A stretch of 64,000 bases of DNA from Agrostemma githago (GCA_958450325.1 OY288239.1:58485049-58549048); one strand, 5' to 3'; shown: positions 47,520 through 60,880, numbered from the stretch's first letter. Translations and numbers: made by a program. The notes: generated by a model not told the origin, from the sequence alone.

Positions 47520-50500
47520 TGTAATCCCCTAGAAATTCTAACGCAATACAGTGGCGGAAACACTGTAGAAGTGGAATTAAAACACACAGAACTATGTCTT
47601 ATTAAATTAAATTGGTAAAGTCAAACATGCGCCATACATAAAAATGGCTAAAATTTAAAACAATCCATAAAGAGGTTAAACAATCCTTAAGACATGATTA
47701 TTAAAAAGATCAAGCAGGATCCAAGACTGCTCGTTAGCCCACACCCACCGGAAAATAAACACGTATACTTTCAATGTTAAAACATAACAGCCACAATCAG
47801 TGGGGAGCAACGTCAATGTTCTCCCAGCCGTATAACAGGATTTTAAAACAGTAATTACTAATATAGGAAAAATAGTAAAAATGAAAAACAGTTAAACAAC
47901 ATATTAAAATAAGCTTTAACGTAAAAAAAATTAATCAAAAGGATTTCCGAAGAAACATAAAAATATTTGCCAACCTGCAAACCAATTTATATCGATAACA
48001 TATAAAAGAATCAAAATGACGTTATGGATATGAGTAGTGATGAATGCTAGACTTTCACTAGGAGAATACTAAAAACTAGCTTCGAGAACTTAGTTCAAAC
48101 AAATCAAACTTCGGTCTCTAACTAGGCTACTCAACCATAATAGGACGGCGACTTATAAATGCGTGACCCTAGTTTAAGATGATATGTACACCCCTCCCGA
48201 GCACCATAAATACTCAGTTCAACCCGACGGCGTCTTACACTGCGAGGCACGAGTTTAAGGTCAAAATGTTCACACACTCCCGAGCACCATATATGCTCGG
48301 TTCAACAACCAGTATGCACCATAAAGACACACCAGCCTTATAGTTGATGGCAAAAACGTAAACCCCAGAATATATTACTCTAACCTCACACTTGTCCTTA
48401 TTCCATAACTCCAAAACAAAGCCATTATCGATATTCAAAGATATAATCATTATAAACAATATGAGGATAAAAGAAGTAAACATTTATATTCTAAAAGAGG
48501 AAACTTTCTATATAGGAAACTTCTATTTTTAGAAACTTTACTAAAAACAACATTATATCAAAATAGTGAAAATATTAGTTCATACTAATACCAATTTTTA
48601 GTAAACGATATAGATTTATAAAACTAATACTTTCGGCCTTAACGATATTAATTATTATAGTAAGAACATTTGAGTTTATGAAATCATTAAAATATCGTAT
48701 AAGTGTTATAAAATGATTAAAAATGTCTTAAACATTTTAATACTACTAATTAGGGTGTTTTCAAAAGTTAAAAAGCTAAAATTCCCTAATTATTATTTGT
48801 TTCGACGAAAAAATTATAAATAGAATTTTACGGCAAACACTAAATTAAATACTTGAACGTCTTTATTTAATTAAACCAACAAATACATTTAGAGTATGTT
48901 AAGGGATGATTTAACTCCTAAAGTTTCAGATTTAAATACTTTCAAAATTTCTGGAAAAATAATTCTTTTAGGTAAGACGAAGTATTTTAGCGATAAATCA
49001 CAATTTGTCCGAAAACCAATATTTATTAATTAAAGACTTTAATAAATAGTACAAAAATTACGTAAAATAATTAAAATATATTTACGGACATTCTGTCCAG
49101 AAAATAAAATTTTCCAGAATTCTAAAACTCGGTTTTTAAAGCGTTTTCTCGTTAATCGTCTAATCTCGACAATAACGATTAATAAAAATAGTAATTACAA
49201 ACGATTTAAGTATTAATATCCAAAAATTATTACTAAACCTAAAAATCATGATTTTCCAGAATCTAACATTTTTCCAGTTTTCCAAAAATTCCAGATTTAA
49301 TAAATCCCGTCAAAACCGTCTTTAAAACCCGTTTTTACAATAAACGATTCCATTAATAAAAGTTATCGTTCTTAACATTTTATTAAGGCACTAAAAATCA
49401 TAAAATTACATTTTAACATGAAATCATCAGAATCATAATTTTTCCAGATTTAAACCAAAGACCAGAAATCGAGAATTTAAACAACAAACACGGTTTTAAC
49501 GATAAACGATGATTTAAAGTGATTAATTAATTCATCCACTTAACAATTCTGAAAAGTTATGAAAATATTCATAAAATTCTATTTCACCAGAAAGTTTCAC
49601 CACGTCAAAAATCAGATTAAAATAAAATGTTTAAGTACTAGAACTAAAAATCGGCTTTTAATCGTTTTTGTCCGAAAACGGTAATAATTCAATAATCGAT
49701 ATCAAAATATCAGAAAAATACTAAATTATTAAAAATCATCAAAAACAACATTTTTCCAGAATATAAATATATATTACATGTTTAGGCCGATTATTACGAT
49801 TTTACAAACTAATATAACAATTTAATCGTTAATCCCGTAAAAGCGATAAAAATACCGAAACATGCAAATTTTCAACTTTAAAATTTTTTCCAGAATCCGT
49901 GACATACATATATTGCCAAAATAAAATATAAAAATATATACATGCAAATACTCAATTAAAATCATGAAATACCGAGTAACATCGACGTTACCTCTACTCC
50001 AAGTCTGAATCGATTATATATTCGTCGGCTACGGAATCGTCCAAAAATCCTACCAAACACAAAAATCATGGCAGAAAAATACCATGAGAAAACTAATAAA
50101 AATCAAGGTAAATATTGATCGAAAACGTCGTCGATTATTACCTTAACGAAGGGATCGAAAAGAGGATTATTATGACGATAAAAACGATGCGATTGGGACT
50201 CGAAATGGAGAAAAAATAAGCCTAGGGAGGCTGAGGTTACCACGGCCAAAAGAAAGAAAGAAGTGATGATATTTTTTTTTATGAAAAGAATGAATGAAGG
50301 GAGTATGGATGGTTTTAGCATAAATGGTAGTAAATTGGTGATGAAAACAAGGCACCACTAAGGTGAAATATCTGGCCAAAATAAGATGATAAGGAGTATA
50401 TGAAATGTTGTTACTAATGCAATAATGAATGAAAAGAATTTATCTTATGTTTACGTTTTGACGTGATAAAATGAAACGTTTAAATAAAACGTAATAAAAC

Positions 50501-51007
50501 TTGTGACCAAGAGCTTAGTTGGTCCAAAATGTGAGTAAATGGTCTCAAATAATTTATAAGTTGATAAAAAATATATTCGTAAAATAGTTAAAGGCGTTTC
50601 AAAGTAATTCGAGTAAACCTCGCGTAAGAAAATAATTATTCGCGAAGCTTCGTAATAAAAATCATTAATAGCTAAATTTTTGTAAATAAAAATATTTACT
50701 AGTTGAAAATATCATAGAAACGTATTCAAACATTTTTAGGAAAATGAATAACTTAAATCCAAGCTTAAAGATGTTGATTCGAAGAGAAATAGAATTCCTT
50801 GCGGAAAAATTAATTAGTTTACGAAGAAACCAAATAAATGGATTTAAAAAGAATTTAAATCTTTAAAATTAAAAATAAAAATTATTAAACTCAAAAATTA
50901 AAATAGAGCTTAGTAAAATGATGAAATATGAGGCCAAAAGTGAAAGAGTTAAGACGGAGTCCTAACGGAAAGAATGAAAATGCTTAGGAAAAATAGCGGG
51001 TGTTACA
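47520..51007 (-). repeat. LARD 5' LTR (3488 bp, intact)
   Basis: An uninterrupted copy running TGTAATCCCC...GGGTGTTACA. It supplies the empty site (TTATTCCATAACTCC near 48400) for the chromovirus insertion. Confidence 0.93.
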
Positions 51008-51166
51008 AATGGTGTTATTCTGATAATGATGGTTAAACAATGCTATTATCATCAATTACTCTGACGCATTGTATATTGTTCTTTAAAGAACGAATGTTAT
51101 TACTTTGGTAATGAATGGTTCTAATCCAAGTTATCCTCAGTTACTTTGGTAATGAATGGTTTAAAC
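51008..51166 (+). other. Short remnant of the old MULE between LARD and CACTA 2
   Basis: About 160 bp with GTGTTATTCTGATAATG, TTACTCTGACGC and TTACTTTGGTAATG, close to the motifs of the other MULE pieces. Non-coding; it lies between the two converging gene ends. Confidence 0.6.
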
Positions 51167-51189
51167 CACTACAAGAATTAAAGTTTGGG

Positions 51190-51520
51190 GCGACTGAGCT
51201 TACCCACCGTCATCTGTCGCTAAAAAGAGACGCGCGACAGTTGGCAGTCGCTAAGAAACAGTCACAACAGATAGTCGCATCTAGTGACTGAAATCGGTCG
51301 CTAAATCCTACGCGCGACCGATTTCAGTCGCTAAAGTTAGCGACCGAAATCATTCGCTATGGTATCCCTTTAGCGACCGATTTCAGTCGCTGAGAGCGTC
51401 AGATTAGCGACTGATTTCAGTCGCTTAAGGGTGTGACGTGGCGTTCTTTGAGCGTCTTACAACGACTGACGTCGTTCGCTAAATGAAAATTTTAGCGACT
51501 GATATCAGTCGCTGCCTTAC
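51190..51520. repeat. CACTA 2 left subterminal palindrome array
   Basis: Repeated variants of AGCGACTGAAATCAGTCGCT in both orientations, about 10 half-sites or full sites. These are probable transposase-binding sites, rich in CG. Confidence 0.85.
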
Positions 51521-51769
51521 CTGAAATAGACCGATTGTATTTGTTTCTTTTCTAGCCAAAATCTGCACAATAAAACAAACCAACAACCACAATACGTCCC
51601 AAATATCATTCCAAACATTCCAAACGTTGTTCCAAACGTTACGCAAGCTTCACACTCCCAAATTGGCAACCAAGTAAGCTAACGTCGTGAATACCCTAAA
51701 TTAAAAGTGTTGTTACAACCTGTTTTCAACAAATATTCACAAACTACAAACTGTTTTCATTCAATCTAC

Positions 51770-53366
51770 TCATGTAACAGGGAAACTAGCCGACGCACCA
51801 CTACCACCGTCACCGAAGGGGTCTCTAGGATCTCGGGGTCGGGGAGTGGGGCCGGAGTTGCAGTTCTGCTGCTGCATGCTCCTCAGGCGCTGTAGCTCTT
51901 CCAGAATTTGCAGGTTAACAGACTCCTGCATCTTCAGCCTCTTACCGTGCTCCTTTATCTTCTCAGCCATAGCCGCCTGTAGCGCCCTCTCCTCTCGTAT
52001 TTCCGACCTCATCTCCTGAACGACGGATGGTACACACTCCGTTGAGGTCGCATTCCCCCCCCCCCCCCGAGCATTGGGTGGTGTCCAGTACAAGGAATGA
52101 GCGTTCCCCGTATCGTACACCACTCCCTTGCGGTATCCCTCCGCGATTCTGAACCAAATCGCGCTCGGGTCCACACCTTCATTCTCAGGCGCTCTAGTGG
52201 CCTCCATATACGATCTCTACAAGAAATTAGAGTCATGATTAGGTGAGTTGTAAAGAGAAAAAAAGTAAAGAAGCCTTATGTTTGAAACTTACCCAAATGT
52301 CGGCGTCCTTCTTCATAGCGAATGATCGACCGGTGGTGTCGTCCCTCTTGGTCTTCGTGGCGATAAATAGCTGCACGGGCGGAGGGAATTCTCCGGTTTG
52401 CTTCTTCAACTGTTGACAGTACATGTAGATTTCTCATTTATATTTATAACGAAAACATTAAATAAGAATCCAAAATAAAAAAAAACAAAGGTAAGGAAAT
52501 ACTAACATTCATAGCCCGCTGGTGCATCGACTGCGACCCACCGTAGTGGGTGCGCTACGCCTCCACCTCGGAGTCCCCTCCCCGCCTCTTGTTCTTCTTC
52601 GCTTGGACGGATCTCTTAAGGAACTTTGGGTCAAAGCGGGCTGCTTCGAACTGTTTAATGGCGTCACCTACAATTTACACACTTTGAGATCAATAAGCGT
52701 TTTGAAGATATATACAACTTTCTATTCAAGTACGAACACTAATTGAGTAGTCAAACTTTTAAGGTATTTGTGTGCCCTTCTCTCGTTCGCCAACTTCCAC
52801 ATGTTGCCTTTGTATCTTTCCTTCGCGACGTCCATGTATCTGTCTCTCGCAGCCACCTTGAGACCGTCATTGTAACAGTGTTTCATCTGCAAGATCGTTT
52901 GTTGTCATTATATTAGTAATCTGTACACAATAACAGAAAATTAATAAAACCAAAAAATTTGTGCACCTTAAAGTTGGCAAACCACTTCTCCTGCTCCCAC
53001 TGGGGCACCTTGGTCCAACTAGTGCAATAAGTAGTCAATTCATTCATGAAACTGTCCTTGATACCAGTCACCACCGCACGAGTTCGAAACCTACACCAAA
53101 GAGTGAAAAAAGATGATGTCTCACAAAAAAGGAAATATAATGTCTCACTATGTGTTATCGGGGCTAATAATTAGGCGCCCGTCGTCTATATTCAAGCCCT
53201 TGATCCTGTTTTGGTTGTTCTGGTTGCTGATCATTGTTCACCTCCTCCTCATTATCATCTTGTTGGACCTCGTTCTGGTCCTCCAGCCGGGTCTCCTCTT
53301 GGTCCTCCTGCTGCTGCTCCCACTACCATAGCGCAGTCTGCTGCCCAACGTCATATCTCTAGACAT
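51770..53366 (-). pseudogene. CACTA TNPA-like (Ptta/En/Spm) protein gene
   Basis: A multi-exon gene on the - strand. A possible start ATG is at 53366. Exon-like pieces near 53090-52970 (ELTTYCTSWTKVPQWEQEKW), 52880-52760 and 52680-52510 are followed by exon 52409-52293 (LKKQTGEFPPPVQLFIATKT, DADIW, GTAAGT donor). The last exon is 52216-51770 with SYMEATRAPENEG and a heptad-rich segment (about 52030-51860, EERALQAAMAEKIKEHGKR), ending in a Pro/Gly-rich tail. The pattern fits the plant transposase (Ptta/En/Spm) family that binds subterminal repeats. Upstream frames contain stops, and a run of 14 C at about 52057-52070 may disturb the last exon. Exon limits before 52409 are approximate. Confidence 0.65.
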
Positions 53367-53471
53367 AGTAGAAAGTTAGAAATTGACATCATAATACTGA
53401 AATAATTTGCCCAAAATATATAATGCAGATTACTATGTTGAAATAATATAACTTACAAAAACTATACCCTA

Positions 53472-56400
53472 CTAGAAATCATCGTCACTGTCGTTGTCAT
53501 CTTTCACTTGCCTACTCGAACGAACCACATCCTCTTCCTCGTAGTCATCTTCCTCTTCCTCGTCATTGACCTCTAAATCATTGGTATCGTCCTCCTCCTC
53601 GACCATATCACTAGAAGCACCTTCCTCCTCCTCACCACCTTCATCGTCTTCAAAATCTTCCTCCACATCCACCTCATTATTGTCATCATCATCAATTGCA
53701 AAAAGATTCTCATCAACTGGAGACAATGTTGTACCACTAGAAATGACATCCTCTTGGAAAAGGTCAGTGTCATAGTGCCCTCGTGGCTTAGTTTTAAACA
53801 CTGTCCACCACGGGTTTACAGCTCTGTCGTTTTTTGTGGTTAGATAAGGCGCAAAGTACACTTGGTGTGCTTGATGTGCAAGTATAAACGGATCGTACTT
53901 GGAGTATTTTTTGATATGATTAACTTCAACTAGTTTGTACCTTTCATGTACTCCAGTACCTTGCACTGAGTTGTCCTTCCATTCGCATTTAAATACCACA
54001 GCTCTATACCACGATCATTTCCAACATAGCACAACTCGAAGATGTCCTCCAGTAGACCGTAGTAATCATCACCCTCAAGTGACGACACACTCACACCGAA
54101 ATTACATCTACTCCTACTGCTACCATGGGCAAATGTATGGAAATTGAAACCATTAACCGAATACCGGTTCCAAGTCCTAACCTTCCACAAAGGACCTAAT
54201 GCTAGACTCCTAACCAAATCATCCTGAATATTCTTTGAAATTACAAGCTGCTTAAGCCAACTGGGAAACTGTTCCTCGTGCTATTCCAAATATCATCAGC
54301 ATTTAAATGTGGATTAGTAGCTACAAATTCAGTTACAAACTGCTTCTCGTACGGCTCCAAAACTTCGCAGTTTGATAACAAGTACAGGTGAGCACGATTG
54401 TACTCTTTCTCATCTAATGTCCTCCACCCGCCAGCTGATGACGATCCCTCACCTACCTTACTTTGAAAAAAGTCTGGTATGTTGGGGTCAATCGTCTCGG
54501 GTGTTTCTAGGTTTATATTTTTGGCTTTGGTGTTCACTTCTTTCTCGAAATACAGAGAACAGAAGTTGGCTATCTCCTCTGTTAAATAAGCATTACATAT
54601 GGAGCCCTCGACCCTTGCCTTGTTGCCAATTTTTTTCTTCAAATGGTTGAGAAATCTATGACAATCATCAACCAATTAAGTTATTAACAAATTATAGTGT
54701 CTAACGTTAGTTGGTATGTAAATAGTTGAAAGTTCTCACCTCTCGAAAGAGTACATCCATCTAAATTGTACCGGTCCTCCCACTTTAGCTTCGTAGGGAA
54801 AGTGGACCGGTAGATGCTCCATTGAGTTAAAGACTGAGGGTGGGAAGATCATCTCAAGTTTGCATAGTATCTGAGGAATTTGATTCTCCAAACGAGTCAT
54901 GTCGTCATTTGTAACTGTCGACGAACACAAATCTCGAAAAAACTGAGATATCTCAGTGATAGGATTCCAAACACCTTCCGGCAGCAGGTGCTTCAACGCC
55001 ACAGGTAGTAACCGCTCCATGAACACGTGGCAGTCGTGACTCTTCAACCTTTGGAGCTTCAGGTTCTTAATGTCCACACACCGACTAAAATCGGATGCAT
55101 ACCCATCAGGGAACTTCAGTTTCCCTACCCACTCTAACACGGCCTTTCTCTGAGCCTTATCAAGGCTAAACAAGGCCCTAGGCTTGGACCCATCCCGCTT
55201 GATATGCAATTTCGGACGGTCACAAATTTTTTTCAAATCTTTTCGGGATCCTACGGTGTCACTTGTCTTACCCTCTACATCCATGACGGTGTGAATCAGT
55301 TGCTCAAGGAAATTCTTCTCAATATGGATCAAGTTCAGATTATGTCGGAGTAATAAAGTACTCCAATATGGAAGGTCGAAGAAGATGCTTCTTTTAAACC
55401 AACCATTTTTTAATTTCTTAAGATCTTTGAATTCTTGATCGGTCCCGTGAACAGTAGATGGGAACTCTGAAATCACCTCCCAAATCTCATCTCCTTGGAG
55501 ACGAATCTGTGCCTCATCTAGCACCACCTCACCCTTCTTGAAAGCTCTCTTATTCTTCCTGTACATGTGACCCTCGGGTAGAAACTGTCTATGACAGTCA
55601 AACCAACTAATTTTGCTTAAATTACTTAGGTAGAATGCTTTACTTTCACTCATGCAACAAGGACACGCTTTTTGGCCCGCCGTAGACCAACCACTCAACA
55701 TACCATACGCAGGGAAATCGTTTATAGTCTACAAAAGCGATGCTCTAAGCTGGAAATTTTGTTTTAATGACACATCATATGTCTCCACCCCTACTTCCCA
55801 CAAGTGTTTCAATTCCTCTATCACTGGTTGTAAGTAAACATCCATGTGGTTTTTGGGATTTTTTGGGACGGGAACAATGAGAGAAAGGAAGATGAACGGT
55901 GGTTTCAGACGAAGCCATGGGGGTAAGTTGTACGGTGTGACCATGACAGGCCAGCATGAGTATGACTTACCGAACTGACCGAAAGGGGCGAACCCATCGG
56001 TACACAACCTAAGTCTCACGTTACGGGGTTCCTCAGCAAATTCAGGGTAAATCCTATCAAAGCGTTTCCCCTCTTCCCCGTCACTAGGATGACACATCTT
56101 CCCCTCTACACGAGTTTCTTCTTTATGTCACCTCATTTGTTCGGCAATGGTTCTGGTTGCATATAATTTTTGAAGTTTAGGGTTGATGGGAAAGTAGGTA
56201 AGTCAACTAAGTGGTATAGGTTTTTTATGCCTCGCAACACTCTTTCCCTTTCTACCCCTCAAAACAATATTCCCATCTACAGTTTTGTATCTACCCTTCC
56301 CACATATCTTACATTCCTCAAGCACGGCATCATCCTTAAAAAAAAGCATACATCCATCGGGACAATCATCGATCTTTTGATGCGAAAGTTCAAGACCTTT

Positions 56401-56992
56401 AACTATTTTTTTGGTATTGTAGAATGTTTTGGTCATAATGTTGTCTTTTGGGATGAGTTTCTCAATCAACGCAGCGACACTGTCTACGCACCCAAAAGGT
56501 AGGTTATACTCACATTTAAAGGTCACTACCATAGACGCGATTTCTAACAATGTCACATCACACCCTTCATATAATGGCTTCTCCGCAGCCTCTAACATAT
56601 AAAAAAAAGCTTTCGCTAGTGGGTTTGGCTCTTGTGGGGTTGGCTGGTCATCGTCGTTAGTGTACATGCTCTCATCATTAAACAAATTGCACTCAACCAC
56701 ATCAACAATCATTCCTCTCACCCCGCCCTCATTCTGATCAACCTCAGATTCCTCAACAGCAGACGTCTCACCATGACAAATCCAATAATAATAATTTGGG
56801 CTAAACCCATTTGAGATAATATGTTCCTTAATCAAAATATTATCCAAGAATTTGAGGTTCTTACATTTCACACAAGGACACCTAAATCTGTCCTCTGACG
56901 CGTATTCGAGATGGGTTTTAGCTCAAGAAAACTATTAACACCCTCTAAAAATTCCTTTGTGGGACGTCGTCTCTTATCCAATCTTTCCTCAT
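53472..56992 (-). pseudogene. CACTA TNP2-type transposase gene, broken
   Basis: The start ATG is probably at 56992-56990 (MRKDW), followed by the transposase-associated zinc domain (CPCVKCKNLKFL, near 56880-56850) and YYYWICHGE, with two small frame changes before it. The TNP2 domain runs from about 56100 (MCHPSDGEE, RLCTDGFAPFGQFGKSYSCW, GVETYDVSLKQNFQLRA) through CPCCMSESKAFYL and LNLIHIEKNFLEQL to MEHLPVHFPYEAKVGGPV (DUF4218). An 84-bp intron lies at 54739-54656. The C-terminal DUF4216 is at about 54180-53780 (FNFHTFAHGSSRS, DPFILAHQAHQVYF), then a very acidic tail ends at 53472. In-frame stops occur after KPIPLS, after AEQMR and after ASL near 55730. Frames shift near 54285 and 54000. The protein once cut and joined element ends; it cannot now. 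Confidence 0.88.
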
Positions 56993-57600
56993 ACATTCAT
57001 TTTCGTTCCTGTCTCTTCATTTTTTTATCTAAAAAAATTGAGACAATAACCACATACAAATTATTTCCTCTAAAGTAATTTACTAATATATATACACTAC
57101 TCACATATTCTGTAAAATTCTCAATTCACCTAAACATAGTACTATTTGCACCCAATTCGTCCATAATTACATCACTAAATCGACATAATTGTATTTCACT
57201 TCCAATTTCCTAACACATCAAAACAACCCAATTCATTCAACTACTTAACCACAAACTCTAATTTTATACTAACAATCTACCTATTTCAAATTAGGGTACC
57301 TACGGGCAATTAACATGCTTACTAGACTAAATATTCCGACAACTAAAAAACTATCCAACCCAAGAACTAATTTATTCAAATCGATAAAAACAAAAATTAA
57401 CAAATAATTAAAACTAAATATAGATAGATAAACATACATACCTTACTAAAGGAAAATGAGAGAAGAAGGAATGAATGAAGAAGAAAGGAGGAGAGGGCGA
57501 TTTTAGAGAGAGGGGAGACGAGTTTTAGAGAGATAGAGTGAAATGAGATAATGATCAGGGGAGGGAGGGGGGGGGGGGGGTCGTTGCTTTAAAAAAATCA
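56993..57600. other. CACTA 2 upstream region, no gene seen
   Basis: A/T-rich sequence upstream of the TNP2-like start, probably its promoter and leader. It includes a purine-rich stretch (57450-57560) and a run of about 13 G near 57568-57580. Confidence 0.5.
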
Positions 57601-57880
57601 GAACGCTTAGCGACCGAAATCGGTCGCGCTTGTAAATATTCTGTCGCTACTTAGCGACCGATTTTGGTCGCGCGTACTTTTCTTTAGCGACTGAAGTCAG
57701 TCGCTAGGTCACTGCTTTAGCGACCGATTTCAGTCGCGCGTGTATGAATTTAGCGACTGTTTTCGGTCGCTACGTGTAATTATTTTTTCCAAAATCCGTC
57801 TCCTCGTCCAACAACTGATATCGGTCGCGCATTGTACTTTCAGTCGCTAAATAAGTGACTGAATTTTTCAGTCGCGCGTG
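57600..57880. repeat. CACTA 2 right subterminal palindrome array
   Basis: Variants of AGCGACCGATTTCAGTCGCT matching the left array, in both orientations. Confidence 0.85.
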
Positions 57881-58859
57881 AATGGTAGTTATACGAAGTA
57901 TTTCTTGTAGCTGCTGTCCTCAGTTACTTCCATGCATTATGTTTGTTACTGTAACTCACAAATGGTGTTACTCCAATAGACTTGAGATGTTACTCTAACC
58001 AAATACACATGTACTAAATAATATAGAGTTAATTGCAATGTTGCACAATGCTATGTGTGGAAAAATGTGTACAAAATCAGTTATTCTTGTAAACTAAAAA
58101 AAATTCTTAGAATGGCCAAAAACACAAGTATTCTCAAAACACTTGTTCCTCCTCCTCATCTTCCTCGGTGTATTCTTCAGTCTCCTCTTCTTCGTTGTCT
58201 TCATCTACTTCACCCTCCCCATCCTCATCATTGGGTGGTTTAGTAGGCTGTTTAGGGGGTCGTGCTGCACACGGATTTGGACAGTTTCTTTTGTCATGGT
58301 GCGTCATCTGTTTACAGTTATTGCACATGCGTTTTGGCTTTCTAGAAAGTGCGATCGTCTTTTCCTTGCTCGATAACATCCACTTTCCGCTGCCCTTTGT
58401 CGTAGAAATCTTTGGAGGGAGTATCGTGATATTGCCAGAGGTCGTACACCCAAGCATATCTTCCAGTTCCTGTGTTTTGCCAATATTCCCCCCAGAAACC
58501 GGTTGTCTCTGCAACCTGAACTCCCGAATTAATCCGCACAAGCTATTCACATCTGCCTTGTGTCCTGCCCTTTGAAGTCTCATTGTCTCATGGATTTCCG
58601 ACCACAATTTCGACATTTCTATTTGTTTTCCGTCGATGATGTCAATGTTTTCGCTGTCTAATCCTTCATCACTGATACGACCAATGCGAACAGCCTCTTT
58701 TATCCACCTTTTGGTTACCATGTTTTTGGGTATAGTGGAGAGCCCTTTTGATGAATATATCCAAATTACGGGTCTACACAGTATTCCTCGTAAATTAAAC
58801 AACTGACACGTGCAGCTGGATTCAGACGTACCTGGACAGATGACGACATATTAATGTGA

Positions 58860-59200
58860 CACTGCTACGGCAAAATAATATGTCAAAAACAATATAATAT
58901 CAATTGATTCAATCAGAAGAGACAACAATTACAATGGAAGTAATGGTGTGCAAAATGTAATGGAGTTCAAAATGAGTTACTTTTAAGAATAAGTGATGTT
59001 ACTTTAAGGGATGATCGGTGTTACTTTTCAGAATAAAGCATTTACAACGCATTATAAATGCTATCCTCAGTTACTCTAACGCATTATATATGTTATTGTA
59101 AGGAACGACTGGTGTTACTTTAGTAAATAAAGTAGCTAACATAAGAAATGATGGTCTTAACCTAAGAATTAATGGTAAACAACGCTGCTATCGTCTGAAT
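58860..59200 (+). repeat. GTTACT-motif stretch in a transposase-gene intron
   Basis: Contains GTTACTTTAAGG, GTTACTTTTCAG, GTTACTCTAACGC, GTTATTGTAAGG and GTGTTACTTTAGT. The motif points along the + strand although the gene is on the - strand. Confidence 0.6.
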
Positions 59201-60469
59201 AAAATATCAGTGCATGATTGAGTTTAAGCAGTACCTGATATATACTGGACCGTAAACTCTTTATTTTGTGTACCATCCCTCACTAATGTCTCCTCAATCC
59301 CGTCCTTCTCAAGGAAGCCCCTCACGCTACAAGTACCCATAGAAAATTTCACCTCCTCCTGGAATTCTTCAAATGGGGCTTGGGTGTAAATTTTCGCAGC
59401 GTGATGTTCAATTAGCAGGAGGGTTGCTGTTTTTGGAGAAGCGTGTACATTGTCGTTGTCGAGTTATTTTGTGTATACCGTTGCTGGTCCATGGCGCTCT
59501 CGAATCGCATCCAGAATTCGACCAACGTCCTCGATTTTTGTTCGAATATCTTGAAGAAACCGTTCTCACTCTCTGACCTTTGTGTTGTTCGTATTAAGCA
59601 GCCCATCTTTAAATCCCTGCAATGTGCCATAACCCACTGCCTCCTAATGGAGAATGTAGATGAAAACCAATCGACATCACCCCCATGGTACTCCTCCATT
59701 ATGTCACGCCATTTCGCGTCGAACTCATCTCCATCAATCTCCATATCCCATACTATAGCATTCAGTCTCTTCAAAAAATCCTGGTAGTCACTCCGTGTTG
59801 CACCGTATTTGGTAGGGACCTTGTTCAAAATATGCCACATAAAAAAACGGTGTAGCGTCGTCTTAAACATTTTCCTTACGGCTGGTATAATACCCGGGTC
59901 CTTTTCGGTAATAATATAGCACGGCTCCTTGCCTCCCATTGCAGTCAGAAATCTCTCAAACACCTAGACGAACGATTCAGAATCCTCGTGTGCTATCAGA
60001 GCACCAGCAAAAGTTACCGATCGTTTGTGATGATCAATGCCGGTGAACGGCGTGAATATCATTTTGTATTTATTCGTCCCGTATGTTGGGTCGAACGAAA
60101 CTGCATCTCCAAATAATTGGTAGTTTCGTCGGCCCTCACCGTCAGCCCAGAAAACCTTGCTCACACTCCCATCTTCATCCAGCTCGTAGTCAAAATAGAA
60201 ACCCTTTCTATTTTTAGCCATGTCTTTGAAACGATCGACGAATACCTGACCGTCCTTCTCATGTAAGAAGCACTTTATATCTCTTCCCCAGTTTTTGAAG
60301 TCAACCATGCTCGCACCCACGTTTGCGAATCCCTTTACCTGCTCCTTGCACATGTTGTATGTCCGCGTTGCGCCAATCTTCGGCTGAAAATAATAATCAA
60401 GAACTACTGAATTACATGCCCAACAAACAAAATTTATCACCCAGTGTTACCATTTGTAGAACATTTATG

Positions 60470-60880
60470 TATGTTATTGTAGACTATTCGTGTTAACCTT
60501 AAGTTGAAATAATGTTACTGTAAAGATATAAAGGTGTTACTGTAGCAAATTTAAATCTTCTATTCATCATTCTATTTTGATACAAGAATTAAATGACCTG
60601 CATAATATACCTACTTAAACATCGCAGATATGTTACTCTTTTTTATAAAGTGTGTTACTCCAACGTATTCAGCAGGCCATTAATCTATGGACAATCTAAC
60701 ATTAATACACCCAGTTGTATTACTCTTATCCTTAGGTACTGTTACTCTATAGAACCAATGGTGTTAGTCTAACAAAATTAATTAGATTATGCACACATTG
60801 GAATAATCCAACTGTTACCACCCCTAAAAAATGGTGTTACACCTACCTTACACACATGTTACTCTATAAAAAAATTGTGT
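60470..60880 (+). repeat. GTTACT-motif stretch between FAR1 and MULE exons
   Basis: Non-coding, intron-like. GTTACTGTAA is at 60514, with further variants every 25-60 bp (GTTACTGTAGC, GTTACTCCAACG, GTTACTCTATAG), again all in + orientation. Confidence 0.6.

Larger units (their letters stand above)
31755..51007 (-). mobile_element. LARD-like LTR retrotransposon without coding capacity
   Basis: The LTRs start TGTAATCCCC (31755, 47520) and end GGGTGTTACA (44450, 51007). Flanking 5-mers are AATGA (31750-31754) and AATGG (51008-51012), a TSD with one change. Removing the nested chromovirus and one CCATA leaves 3491 bp against 3488 bp. The orientation is -, shown by a primer site complementary to initiator tRNA-Met next to the right LTR (47506-47517) and a purine tract TAGTGGGGAGGAT next to the left LTR. 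The 3.07-kb interior has no gag or pol. LTRs over 3 kb around a non-coding core match the definition of LARD elements. The element would be about 10 kb without its insert. Confidence 0.9.
51167..57910 (-). mobile_element. CACTA transposon 2 with TNP2- and TNPA-like genes (decayed)
   Basis: The left terminus is CACTACAAGAA at 51167. The right terminus GTATTTCTTGTAG ends near 57910 but reads GTAGCTG instead of GTAGTG, so the end is mutated and no clean 3-bp TSD is seen. Both subterminal regions carry many AGCGACCGAAATCGGTCGCT-type palindromes. Two genes on the - strand encode a TNP2-type transposase and a TNPA-like (Ptta/En/Spm) protein, the normal pair for an autonomous CACTA. Both carry disruptions or unclear frames, so this copy is dead. 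Confidence 0.88.
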
